Assembly (NCBI GenBank): GCA_963969595.1
Contig: OZ018409.1
Span: forward strand, 46,761,282 to 46,825,281
DNA: 64,000 nt
Direction of reading: 5' to 3'
Source: Neckera pumila
Lineage: Eukaryota > Streptophyta > Bryopsida > Hypnales > Neckeraceae
In this document: in pieces, positions 46,215 to 58,207 of the stretch
Layout of the letters: every line of letters starts with the position of its first letter
Position numbering within the stretch: position 1 is the first letter of the stretch
The notes under the pieces: model-generated
Database searches by the model: none
Told to the model about the DNA's origin: nothing
What the model saw: the letters and a program-made list of their open reading frames with translations, nothing else
Translations under genes and position numbers: made by a program

Positions 46215-49200
46215 TCAGCTTTTTGAATAGGTTAACTCACGGCAATCAATAATCAGATGGTCAGCCCTTCTTATGAAGCAGTAGCAGCATAAATTTGTTT
46301 GGTCAAGGTTTACAGCTCCCGGAACTAGTTCTGGACTAGTCGGTAGATGCATCGAGTGTGGCTCCTCGTTCCAAGCTGAAGTGGTCTGCATGGTGTTTGT
46401 CGAAGAAAGTCCTAAGTCGTCTCTGAGAGAGTCAGGAAGGGCATGATCTATCTGTTCACACAAGAAGCGATATTCAGATATTATATTATAACAGCAGGAA
46501 AACTACCAATATCATAAACCTGAGTACCACATCAATCCGCTGACAGGTTCATTGTAACAGCTTTATTACTTTAGTAGATAGGAAAACATAACGACAAGAG
46601 TGGAACTGATAGAGCAAGGACAGCGGACTTGTCAAGAAAACGTATACTTTGTCACATGTTTAATCACAATTATGAATAAAACCAGGAGCCCCTTGACAAA
46701 ACTGATAAACCTCCATCCAAGAAATATGAAGCATTTTATAAGAAATAAAAAGAACCTAGATGTAAGAAAAAAAATTAGAAAAACCTAAACTATACTTCAG
46801 CTCCAAAATTATGTTTGCAGTGACAAAATACTTCAGAGATTAGAGCATCATCTGGATTCATGAAACATCTAGGCAGGGCTGACCACCCAAACGTCAATTA
46901 ACAATCTTGATCTCTTGATGTCAAGGTGGACGACAATAAAGAGTAGGGAGCTTTGAACTAACCTCATAATGTGAAGGGAGCTCACTTAGTTCTACTGATG
47001 ATGATTCAACAGGCGCAGCACCACTGATGTTCCCTTTCAGCTGCTCAGATATTGGAGGTGATGATAAAGGAGCTATAAACTTATTGTCTTGAGAATTTGA
47101 TCGGTTTCCATATTGTGATATTTGCTGGAGATCGAATTCAGTTCCCATAGTCGACCAACCTGAAGGCTTTGGGCCATCAAAGAGATGCCTCTGCCGTCCT
47201 TGTTCTACAGCGAGTGGATTGTATGCTAGTTTTGGCCTAAGCGCATTACCTCTAAGTGAAGATTCAGGGTGTGGTGCAAAGCTTACTTCTGACTCAGAAT
47301 CTGGTCGTGCACCCATATCAATCATTTCAGATAGAGATGAATGATAATTTTGAGAAGTGTTCCCTTCTCGAGTTTCCATGTGCATGAAACTTTCTTTTCT
47401 AGTATCAGCAGACGATGCCTGCATTACCAAATGGCTTTTATCAGCGAGCTGTACCTCTAGAAGCATAAAGAGCCCGTCACCATTAGCAAAACTGAAAGGT
47501 CATGTTGATCAGAATCTGATCCTCCGGATCAGATCAGTAAGGCAAAAGACACCCACATTAACATAATCAACACTGCTCAGAAAAGAAAGTTCTTAGAGTT
47601 CTGGAAAAGATTGTGAATTAGAACTATAATGTCAAGAAATAAACGACAAACAAAAGTAACTAGCATATGCTTACCTTAGGAAATAGATGTGGCCAAAGAG
47701 CCATGGGAGACGGTGCAACCCCTTTCTCAGGATATTTTCTTGTGAATCCAGTTTGAGAAACCTCCGGCCAAATAGATTTTGCTCCTTCAACATCATTAAT
47801 TGATGAAGCTGGAAATGAGAAGACTCGTGCACTTGCTAATTGGGAATCAGGTTCATGAGCAACAAACGCTTGGCCACTTTCCGGAACTTTACCTCCAGAA
47901 CCACTCGAAAGGGAGCTCCAAGAGTCTACACAGCAAGCGCACAAATAAACGTCAGATGATAACTCGTGGAGTTTACAGCTGGCAATGATGTCTCTTGATA
48001 GCAAAAACATCGCCGTTCAACTCTGAGTAAGGTAACTCTGCCTATGACAGGCAAAACAAGCTCCCTCCCATGGCAGGCAAAAAACTTGTGGTGGTGCACA
48101 TTTCAAGTTTTGAAATGTATACCACCAGAAAAAATATTGCCTGCCATGGGAGGGAGCTTATTTTGCCTGTCATAGGCAGAGTTACCTTAATATCTACATA
48201 GATCTTGCTCGCCCAACAACATGCACTGTGATCTCAACAATAAATACTATTATCAATAGCGTTCACCTACTATCCACTGTCAATCAAATAAAAAGTATAC
48301 CAAAAAATTCAAGAACAAAGGATCCGGTCATGAGACAACTGCGATAAAATAAGAAAATTGATAAAATAAATGAAGAAAAACTAGACATTGACCAAACGTC
48401 CAAACACCTGTCAAATGTTTCACTGCAAAGCAGATTTGAGGCAATTTCGTGCAGAAAACTTTCACCTGTGGTCACCTCATTTGTTGCCAAAGAAGCTGCA
48501 CTTGCAGAAGTCACAGAGTACCCCTGACCCATTGCTTCCACAATGCGATCTTGTGTACACGAACTTTCGGAGGCCATTGCACTTAACTCCAGTAGTTCCT
48601 GAACACCTGCTATTGAAACTGAATTGGTTGTCGAAGGAGCCCAAGAAAGTCGTGATTTATTTTTCCTTTCAAACATTGTCACCAACTGCTCCACCTGCAA
48701 AAGAAAGACTGGACCGGGTTCATGAAAGCAATAGTTGTCTATCGAAGAAATATTTGACCCAAACCACAGTAAACCTTTCCGTTACTCGTGGCCAAAAGGA
48801 AATTACAACGCAACCACTTCAAATTAACATCTTCCTATGGCACAGTTTCCAAAGCGCAATAGGTCTACTCCCATCACTCACCGTGCGGGACTGTAAAAAC
48901 AAGGGTCTCCCATCCATTTCTTTTGCTTCTGGCAGGATAGTGTCAAGTTCCCCCACCGACAGTGGGAGTGAGTAGTTTTCCATACAGTCAAAAGCTACAG
49001 GAAACTCGTGATCAATTGGCATCTGCAACACTAACTCAGCTTAGTAAGCGTAATAATTTAAAATGAAAATTCAGCTTTGCGAGGCACCATGTACTTATAT
49101 GTAACATACGTGGGGGCACATAGCCATAAGCAGAGAGAAAACTGGCGGCAGATTCACTTCAAGACCCAATTTCCGTAAAGCGTGAGTTTTTCTTCGAACG

Positions 49201-52200
49201 TCAGTTCATGATTCTATCGAAGATTTAACAAACAGTTAAGGAAGTATAAAATAGCAGAATACAGCCCGTACCAACGTCGTTAGATACAAAAAAGAGAAAC
49301 AGCGTTAGGTAGGGACTCTCACCGCCTGCAAAGAAGATGACACATATACCCCATAGAGCTGTCTGCTCTCGATATTGAATAAGAAAAGCTTACAACACCC
49401 TGGAACAATACTTGGCACATTTACCAAATACCTAGCATCTATGGAAAAGGATTTCATCTGCTTGTACATAGATAGGGTTTGATTGTTACAGCCAATAACC
49501 TGGCAGCACAACAAATATTGCTAGTCAAGAGCAGCAGCAACATTGACGAATTGCCCAAAAGAGATACTAAACAAAAATTGATGACAAAACGCCAACCCTT
49601 CGAAAAGGAGTACAATATCCAACACCTTCACACTCCTCTCATGAAAAAACAATGGCTAAATGATTAACAGATGCACAAAATCAACACACCTAAGTGATTA
49701 ATTCAGGCGTACACGTCTGAGGAATGGCAGTTTTGAAACAGACGAAAGTACCATTACATAAACACCAGAAACTCCATTTTATTTTTTAAGATGCCCTTAC
49801 CTGACCAAAAGAGGCAGTACTGGTTGGAGCCATTGGAAATGAAAACCCAAGCCCAGAACTGTTTCCAGGCTGAAACCACGAGGAGGTTATAGGTGCTCTG
49901 CTGTCACCATGGAACGAAGCAGGAGGGTTGATCTCCTGCTGCAATGACATTTTCGATACAGGATTAGGAGCATAGGCTTGATTCTGAGAAACTGGCACCT
50001 GCATAAATCTTGAATTCTGGGCATTGCTGGTGTCCATTGTCGAGATTCTGAGGCTAGATGAAACTATCGCACGAGGAACAACTCTTTTGCCTAGGTGATA
50101 CGCAGTTGATGGTGCTTCGACAAAAGAAGAACTATGAGAAGCTGAGTAATTAATGTTGCCGAAAGATGCCAGATTGGCCTGAATATCTTCAGACAAAGGA
50201 TCTAGTTCCTGTGAGGGAGTGGTTGAAGAATAATTAAGCATGGATGTCGCATGAGAGTTGCCAACTGAAGGCCCTGGTACTGAAAGAGAACCATTTAAAG
50301 TAGTGTCAGGTTCTAGAGAAGCAACAGGGTCATTAAGTGCAACATCTAAACGAGGAAACCAACCTCTGCTTGATACTTGCGGAGGTGGAGGCACTGACGT
50401 GATTACGGTTCTCATGGAACTCTCTTCAGAAAATCCAGAAATCTGCGCTCCAGGATGTGTCTGGGCAGTAGGTAGAGCTTCGTTGAAAGATATTACTAAT
50501 GCATCACCCTCCTCTATGTTTTGGTAACTAGCAGATAAAGGCAATACACCTTTAGGAACCGAGCCGGATAAAGCGACACCCGACTGATCAGAGTCATTTA
50601 CTGTAGGATTCCCTAATTGGGTTTTGATCAATTTTCGTGTGGCCACTGCTTCAGTTGAGTCTCTGAGAGGAACACCGTCGACAACCTTCAAGGCATTGCC
50701 CGGGGTTGACCCAGGTAAACGAGATACACCTGTAGAAAGCAACACGAAGAAATAAGGTGATCAAAAATTCGGGGGAAACCACTAATAGAATGTCCTTCTA
50801 AATTGACCGCCTCAGGGAAATGAGATAAGAGGATGAGTAGAAGGAAGTCACGGGTCCACTCACCGTCTGTCTCGACGATAACAGGTGATTTAATATCACT
50901 CTCAGTTGCAGAAGTTGACAAAACTTCCTTTAACATCTGAGATACCAGATCAGAATGTCAATATCATGGAACTTGATACATAAAATTAAACATGAAATTT
51001 TGCAGACTCGCAATAAACTACGCAAACTGCAAATCCAAAGGGAAAAATGCAGCGATGTGCAGGTGTCAAGTGATCAACCTCAGCACAGGATGATAATTTG
51101 TAGTTAATAATGACAGCCGACGTCACTAGACTGTAAATATATGAACCAACAAGCGCAAGTAGCCTTTCATTACGGCCAAATATTACCAAGCTACGTAATA
51201 ATGAAATTGGACTTAAATAAGAACACACAATGCACACAATAGAGTAAATTACTTGATTCTTAACGACAGTCTTGAGTGACTGAAATTTATTGTTTGGTTC
51301 AGACTGCTTGTCTAGCACAGTAGGAACTGATTCAGCATCTTCAGCAGGCTCTGTCGCTGAAGGAAGAGTGAAACCATCCCGGAACAGATGCAGCTTCTTC
51401 CCTTTCAAAGCCTTTACCTTCTTAGCCTGCGCATTGACTAACTTTCAGGACGCAGAAAGAATTCAAGCCTAGAACCCTAAGCCTTAAACTTCGCAGAAAT
51501 TGAAGGTCATCAGCAGTTTTTCTCTTAAATCATTCAGACGTGTGATAGCAATGCCAATAAAATTTCGTTTAATCGAATAGGAAGCAAACTATTACTAAAG
51601 CTGTATGTTCAATCCAGATTTTTAAAGTTGGAGAAAAACCTTGGCTCTGCGCTTTGGATCCTTAGCAACCATCTCCGGTTGGTGCTTCTCCTTTATATAG
51701 ATGTGAAGTGGCATATCTTGTAACTTGGCCTTGTTTGCTGATGCATCCGACTGGGTCACTTTTTTGTCCTAAATATCAAAGGATTGTTTATTAGCCCCTC
51801 ACGAAGGACCTCCGATCAGAGGCCAAAGACAATTTATGTACTTCAAAATTAAGCTCTACTAAAACTTCAAGATGGAAATACTTTTACCATCACGTGCAAT
51901 AATGAAACCTACACAGGCACTGCTAGTTATTCCTCATATATGAAACTGAACTAAAAAAATTGGCAATACATCCAGTAACATAAGCAACTATATCCCATTT
52001 GTGTAGTCTCAACGTGCTATGGACTCTGCTGAGAAGTAAACACCAATAACCTAAAGATAACCTGATCCACTGTCAAGAAATATAAGATTCGGAAGGATAT
52101 AAAGAGACCTCTTCAGCTGAAGAATTGACCAAAACAGTTGGCACGTCAACCGCTTCGTTTAACTTATCACTGGAGGAAGGGGTTTCTCCTTGCAAGTCCT

Positions 52201-54539
52201 TACATAGCGGAATTGATATGCAGTCCTTTTCTTGTGATTCTAACTTATTCACCTGCCGCACATTAATCATCTTTAGGGGTTCAAATTTTGACTGTACACA
52301 GAACAAAATACAGAAGCCAGCACAACAAGTGCATCTTGTTAGGATGGGAAAGGTAGCTACACAGTTCAGATGGAAGGCAGAGGAGTCGAGCTAGGGGCGG
52401 GGTGGGGTGGGTGGGTCAACTCATCTAGACTTATGACTGAGGGGTGAATAAAATTTAAGAGCATCAACATATACAAACGTGTACAAAGTCACCAGTTCCA
52501 ACAGAGGTCTGAGATTCATTGCACTCCTCGAAATTCCTTGATTCTGGCAATTCAACTGTCAACACTCATCAGTATAGCTTAACGCATTTAAATATAAAAA
52601 GTCAGAATCGGAAAGGTACCGTCATTGCTACTTGATTCGGATTCTTCAAAGACTTACTCGAGCGATCTGCAAAGTATCATGCAATGGGTAGTATCCATGT
52701 CAACAAATGAGCAATAACAAAGTACATGCCCCTTCAAGAATTCAGTGCATGTCCAGGTGATGCCACATGTATTATTGAGTCATGAAGACAAACCAAAATA
52801 GAAGTGATGAGTATCTAAAGATCTGATGATTTAAATTCATCAATAGCTCATCTGTTAAGAAATCTCAAGGTGTGTTTCTTACCTGCCATTGCAGGTTTCG
52901 AATCTCTCTTGTTGTGCATCTTTTCATTGTCAGATCCACGCCAGCAGTTTTGCGTTTCGGAAGTTTTATTAAGGTTCCTCGACTTGTCGACCTCCTTCAA
53001 ATTCAAATTCTCGTCCAATAATCTTGACTTGCTTGGAACAGGATTTGTTCGTGAAACACAGTTCCCTGATTCAACATGAGATTCCCCATACTCTTTATGA
53101 GTCATATCTTTGCATATCTCTTCTTTTGATCGTGGCCCATCCGTGGACTTCTTTGATGAATCCTTTCCGTCACACTCTAGCACCATTGCCACGTTTATTC
53201 TCGCAGTTTTCTTCCTAAATTTCTTATCACTCTCTGTTAAATCCTTCTCAGCCCTGTTCTCAGCGCCTGCTTCGAGCGCATTTATGTCCTGCAGGGACTT
53301 TCATGCAATAAATATATTCAAAACAAATATATGCAATCAATTCAAATATTTCAAGGAATTCGACTCGTCGATGTTACACTAGCAAAACACAGGACAGGTG
53401 GAGTGAAATTCAGTCAGAATAGGCAAATTTAGAGCACTAAACAATTTGCCCGGATTCACTAAATCATCGTCACCAACATCAATCACAAAAGAAAACTTGC
53501 ACAGTAAGACATGGTTTCTTTAAAAAAATTGCATCACGATTGACGTTAAGCTAGTGAGAGGACATCCTAAACCATCTGCCTGCATTTCCAGAGGAGGAAA
53601 GAGAATAAGGGCGATCATTCGATTCCATGAAATAATCCAAAATAAATTGGCATAAGTAAGGTCTTTCGTCTGAGGGAAGTCTGCAGCGGAAAAGAGTTGT
53701 GTAGGAGGCAACAAGCTGGACCAACCAAAAGTGGATATTACCTGTTCGTCAGCATCCTCTGAGAGATTCGCTCTTTTGAAGAGTATTTTTGGAGTGTCTG
53801 TTGCCGTGCATTTGAACATTGCACTGAATGCCACGGCACCTTCACGATCCTCAAGATTAGAAGCTGCTAAGTACCGATTTCTGGTAGCAGCTGTACGGCC
53901 ATCTCCAACGCCAGCCTTAGCTACACATTTTTGTTCTTGCTGAGCTGGTTCACTCCCTCCAGGTAAAGTGGCCTTGTCGGCACGTTTGCGAATTTTGGAA
54001 ACCGCGATCCTGAGAGAAGGAAGAAAAAGAGAAGCAGCACAGAATTAGGTCATAGTTATTGTACAACGAAAAGGCGGCCTACCAAGGAAGAGGAGGATTG
54101 AGACGAGGAAGGAAGCCCGCTCGCCAGCAAGAAAGGAAGCCGACCTCTGGTCCAAGGGGCGAGAGCAAAATCCCTTGCGGAGCGCCCCAAAGAAGGACAG
54201 GTAGTCGCAGGCGGAGTGGAAGGAGGACTTCTTGTGCAGGTGCGGGTGCGGGGAGTGCTTCTTGGATTTGGGTGTCCAAGCCGCGGAACAATCGTCGGAG
54301 TCGGAAGAGCGATCCGAGTCCTCGGAGGAGTCGGGGCGGTCATCGCTCCACTCATCAAAGGAGTCGAACGAGTCTTCGGCGAGGAAGGAGGTGTCGACGT
54401 CGTCGACAATATCCTCATCCTCGGCCTCATCGGCCTCATCGTCGGTGGAGGGCGAAGGCAGGTAGGGAGCCAACAGGCAGGGGAAGCCGAAAGAGGAACG
54501 GGCGGCGGAGGCGAGGGCCGTGGCCGCGGCCATGGCCAT
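46215..54539 (-). CDS. Large nuclear-type protein with a divergent DCD-like domain, about 1,384 aa, 15 exons
   Basis: Exons: 54539-54145, 54009-53742, 53288-52883, 52555-52485, 52291-52109, 51768-51640, 51426-51253, 50936-50864, 50729-49801, 49499-49323, 49022-48882, 48694-48466, 47925-47675, 47454-46963, 46451-46215. All junctions are GT-AG and phases agree through 4,155 bases to one stop. The exon 1 donor (AG|GTCGGC), exon 4 donor and exon 14 acceptor are my least certain choices. The start is the first ATG in frame, with G at -3 and +4. The N-terminus is Ala-rich, then strongly acidic/serine-rich (residues ~30-95); basic patches (KIRKRADK, KDPKRRAKAKKVK) could be nuclear signals. Residues ~877-993 (VIGCNNQT, IVPGCCKLFLFNIESRQLYG, then FPV...VEQLVTMFE) follow the order of the plant DCD (development and cell death) domain, though the usual start (GFIF.C) is degenerate. 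The rest is Ser/Pro/Thr-rich and probably disordered. Its function is unknown; DCD proteins are linked to stress and cell-death responses. Confidence 0.75.
48028..48189. repeat. Long perfect-type hairpin (about 160 bp) in an intron of the DCD-like gene
   Basis: TAAGGTAACTCTGCCTATGA then CAGGCAAAA and GCTCCCTCCCATGGCAGGCA on the left are complementary to TGCCTGCCATGGGAGGGAGC, TTTTGCCTGTCATAGG and CAGAGTTACCTTA on the right. The inner part (GTGGTGG...CCACCA) also pairs. It lies in the intron between 48465 and 47926. It is either a MITE or an RNA hairpin source. Confidence 0.85.
52394..52415 (+). other. G-quadruplex-type G run in an intron
   Basis: GGGG, GGGG, GGGG, GGG and GGG runs separated by single C or T bases, on the strand opposite to the gene, between the exons at 52485 and 52291. 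Confidence 0.6.
52658..52666 (-). other. Candidate 9-nt microexon in the DCD-like gene
   Basis: Between exons ending 52883 and starting 52555, the minus strand reads TTTGCAG|ATCGCTCGA|GTAAGT: an acceptor and a perfect donor only 9 bases apart. Inclusion keeps the frame (phase 1 to phase 1) and adds three residues. A longer 47-nt alternative ending at 52620 would break the phase with the next exon. Confidence 0.4.
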
Positions 54540-54812
54540 ATCAATGGCGTTGGCAATGGCAGGGCCTGCCTGGGACACAACAACGACGCCGATATGGAGA
54601 ACAGCAATCACAACCACGACGACGACGCGCGAGTGCGAGAGCGCGAGGGCACCGAGACGCTAAGGGCCGCTTTACACCAACTGAAGAAGCCGGGCCAATT
54701 CTCCTTCAAGCCAATTGCACAAAATTGCAGCCCCTTTTGGGTTGGAGGCCGGCCTCAACTATCGATTAGAATAAGATTATAATGAGGGCCAATTCTCCCA
54801 TATGTAAAGTTC

Positions 54813-55389
54813 TTAACCTCTAAAGGACCGTGAATGCAGATTTTGAACTATGAATGAACGAAAAAACATCCTAAACTCATCGAAATGCATTTTTTCATCC
54901 ATCAATTTTGTTTGAAGATTCTTATATTGGTTCTTTAACATTTATACGGTTCAGATTATGAAGATTTTACTTTACAAATATTCTGTAATTCAAAAGGTAT
55001 CAGGAGGTCTAGTCTCAAAATGTAACTTTTTCAGTTCAAAAAATGACCATTCAAAAAAGGACTTGAATAAAAAATCAAATAAAAATCTTCAAAAAACATT
55101 ATAATTAGAACTCAATATTTTGAACTTATAAAAAAAAAAATCTTCTAAAAATCATAAATATTCAATCTACAATTGATTTTAGAAGGAATTTCCAATTTCT
55201 GGCTTCAAATTTTATTGAAAAATATTGGTGTATATATTTGTTGATCTAATCGTATAGATGTGATCTATGAATAGCATTTTACAACTATTGTTTGAGATTC
55301 ATCATTAAAATATTCTTCTAAGTTGCATTTTATAATAGATCTTCATAATTTTAGAAATCTGGACACCCCTCTGGTCCTTTAGGGATTAA
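54813..55389. mobile_element. TTAA-family element, copy 7 (short, nested)
   Basis: TTAACCTCTAAAGGACC at the left and GGTCCTTTAGGGATTAA at the right, only about 570 bp apart. The interior shares little obvious sequence with the 0.92-kb copies, so it may be an internally deleted or different subfamily. It sits inside the Harbinger-like element. Confidence 0.6.
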
Positions 55390-55544
55390 GGCCAAGAAGC
55401 CGGGCCGATTCAATAAAACCTACAAAAGAAAGAAAGACGGGCTAAAATTTTCAAGGCCACTTTATACCTAGAAGCCAATCCAAATCCCCATGAGATCGAT
55501 TGCACAAAATCCAACGGTAATGATTTGTTGAAAAAAATAATTTT

Positions 55545-55640
55545 TTATTAAAATGATTGTTTTAATTAAAATGATTGTTTTAATTAAAATGATTGTTTTA
55601 ATTAAAATGATTGTTTTAATTAAAATGATTGTTTTAATTA
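55545..55640. repeat. 18-bp minisatellite, about 5 units
   Basis: Repeating AATGATTGTTTTAATTAA, located inside the right part of the Harbinger-like element. Confidence 0.9.
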
Positions 55641-55881
55641 AAATTTGACATTGGCCCCAAGGCCAAGAATTGGCCTCCCATTTTGGTACACCCAATTTAG
55701 TAAGCTTGAGCCAAGCCAGATCATGTCCTTTTTGAATAAAAAATTCAATCCACCAAATTGGCCTGACCTCTTGGTTTAAAGGGATTGGGGCTCATTTCAG
55801 CCTTTTATCCAATCAAAAAACAAGATTCTTGGCCTCTAACACAGGAAATTGGCTTGGCCTTTTGGTGTAAAGCGGCCCTAA

Positions 55882-56187
55882 GTTAATAAGCTACCACCGA
55901 AAAGAAGCCCAAGCTCCATTACCATCCACTGCGGGTGGATGATGAACGTGGGGAACCTTTAACTTCATCCAATTTCTGGATAGAGCTTCAAGACAATATC
56001 AATGGGACTGAAAATCCTGAGAAACATAAAGGGTGGAGTGGGGTACTGTAATTTTGTTGCAGAAATCTCTTTTTGAGGTTAAATATTTTAAAATTTCTGC
56101 AAAGCTTATAACAAACAAAACCTAAATTAATGATAACTTATGTGCCTTGCCTTGTGCCATTGCCACAGCCAATAAATTTCTAATAGT
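55882..56187. other. Intergenic sequence
   Basis: Nothing recognised. Confidence 0.4.
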
Positions 56188-57102
56188 TTAACCCCTAAAG
56201 GCCCAAGGCCTTTTTTATGCCCCAAAACACCCAAAACTGCCATTTTTTAGCAAAGAGTGAAGAAAAAATTTAAAATGTTTTTTTTGCACATCTAACCATC
56301 AGATCTTACACCTAACTAGTATAAGAATGTGTGGAAAAAATTTCAAAGTTTTTGACCGCACAGATTGCAAGATATCTACGTTTAAAGTGAAAAAAACAAG
56401 GTTTTTAGCACATTGTGGGATTGGATTTTTTGACTTTGAACATTTTTAACTTAAAATTTTTGCACTGCAGAGTTTTGAGCTTTATATGTTTATAGTGGAG
56501 AATTGAGTTGACGATCTACCAAAAAAAAAAATTCAAAAAAACATAATTTTCATTATTAAAATTTTTTTTAAGTAGAATTAGGTACGAGATAGAAGAAAAA
56601 TCTAAAATATCAATGTATTTTAGATGCAATTTAAATGCACTAATTCCAATGGTGAGATTGTTCTAGCAAATAAACTAAACCATGCAAGAAAAAAAATTTG
56701 AAGAATTTGACAAATTGCATTCAAAAATGAGTCTTACAAGTTATTTTTTTCAAAAAGATGCTCTAACTCCCCAAAAAATAAGAATGTCCATAACTTTCTC
56801 ATAACAAATCCAAATGAAATGAATCAAAGCTTTCCAAATAGATATAAATATAATCTATGGAAAAAAGAACAAAAAATAAAATAAAATATTTTTTGCTGCT
56901 CGCTCTCCCCTGTTTTGAGCTTATTTGGGCATAACTTCTTTTCCCGGGCACCAATTGAAAAAAAAGTTATATTCCCACGAAGCTTATCAATTTTTCTATC
57001 TTCAAAAAAAGTTTCAAAAAATCAGGACAAAATTTTAGCCCGTAGGTACCTGCCCGAAATCCCACTTGTTTGTTGAATGGACACTTGGGCCTTTAGGGTT
57101 AA
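56188..57102 (-). mobile_element. TTAA-family element, copy 8
   Basis: TTAA CCCCTAAAGGCCC at 56188 and GGGCCTTTAGGG TTAA ending at 57102. It has the same orientation as copy 4 and shares AAACTGCCATTTTTTAGC on the left and CCCGTAGGTACCTGCCCG on the right. The core is about 907 bp. Confidence 0.75.
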
Positions 57103-57279
57103 TTCACAAAAACTTTGAAATTCTATATATTTCCTTCTGTGAGTAGAGACGCCACAAAACAAAGCCCAAGTACCCCTCCTCGCTAAGGGCTTTTTGATGG
57201 TACCTAGAATGTGATCAGGAAACATACAATCTAGGAGATTTTACTATAACAAAACAATCAAACAAACAAACAACCTAAC

Positions 57280-58207
57280 TTAATCCCTAAAGGATCATTT
57301 TTCCCCTTAAGACACAATTTGAGTTTGGGCAGGTTCCTACTGTCTCAATTTTTAGTGATATTTTTTGGAATTTTTTGAGGTTGTGTATTTTTGTAAGAGC
57401 TTTGTAAATATACAATTTTTATTTTAGTTCATGCCCGGGAGCAAAAGTTACGGCACAATAAGCAAAAATGAAGTTTGGCAGGCAACACAAAAACAAAAAT
57501 AAAAAGTCAAAACAATTTTTTTTAGTTTTCTTTTCAAAGATTATATTTTTGTCTACATATGAAGCTTTTTTTCATATAATTTGGACTAATTATAAGAAAG
57601 TGACAATCTTATTTTTTGGAACAATCTAAGCATCTTTTTGAAAAAATAACTTGTAGAATTTATTTTTGAATGCAAACTTGTAGAATTTTTCAAAAAAAAT
57701 TGTTAGACAAGGTTAGATTTTCTTGCTAAAACAATTTCATTGTTGGAATTATTGTGATTCAATTCCATCTAAGAGCTATTAACAATTTAGTATTTCCTTC
57801 AATCTTCGACCCACTTCTACTTAACAATTTTTTAATGAATAAAAATCAAATGTTTTTTTTCGAAGTTTTTTTTGTAGATTCTCAACTCAACTACTTAACA
57901 TAAACAAGTAGAAAATCAAAACTAGTAGTGCAAAAAAATTGAACTAAAAAGATTCAAAGCCAAAATATCTAGTCAAGCACAATGCAAGAAAACTTGTTTT
58001 TTTTCACTTTAAATTAATATATCTTGCAATCTACATTGTCAAAGTTTCTAAAATTTCTTCCACGTATTCATACACTAGTCAAGTGTAAGATCTTACGGCT
58101 GGATATGCAAAAAAACACAATTTTTAAAGCTCTTTTTTCTTTGCAATAGAAATGATAGTTTTGAGTGGTTTTTGATAGGAAAATTACCTCGGTCCTTTAG
58201 CAGTTAA
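57280..58207 (+). mobile_element. TTAA-family element, copy 9
   Basis: TTAA TCCCTAAAGGATC at 57280 and GGTCCTTTAGCAG TTAA at 58207. Interior order matches copy 3 orientation (GGGCAGGTTCCTACTG on the left, AGAAATGATAGTTTTGAG on the right). It is about 920 bp. Confidence 0.7.

Larger units (their letters stand above)
54664..55878. mobile_element. Second PIF/Harbinger-like element, with nested TTAA-family copy (1,215 bp)
   Basis: The left end GGGCCGCTTTACACCAA is complementary to the right end TTGGTGTAAAGCGGCCC. A TAA duplication lies at 54661-54663 and 55879-55881. Subterminal GCCGGGCCAATTC and TTGGCTTGGCC blocks are also inverted. No transposase is present. It begins 125 bp upstream of the DCD-like gene start codon. 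Confidence 0.75.

Noticed and set aside
54010..54082. Exon 1 donor at 54082 (TTG|GTAGGC)
   Set aside because: It is a good donor sequence, but it joins exon 2 in the wrong phase and gives an early stop. The donor at 54144 keeps the frame open.
54540..54617. Extension of the DCD-like protein upstream to 54617
   Set aside because: The codon at 54617 is GTG. The first in-frame ATG is at 54539, with good context.
54059..54782. Long plus-strand and alternative minus-strand frames (Arg-rich, Pro-rich) over exon 1 of the DCD-like gene
   Set aside because: The GC-rich exon keeps all frames open. The minus-strand acidic/serine frame has third-position GC bias and is the one that splices in phase with exon 2.
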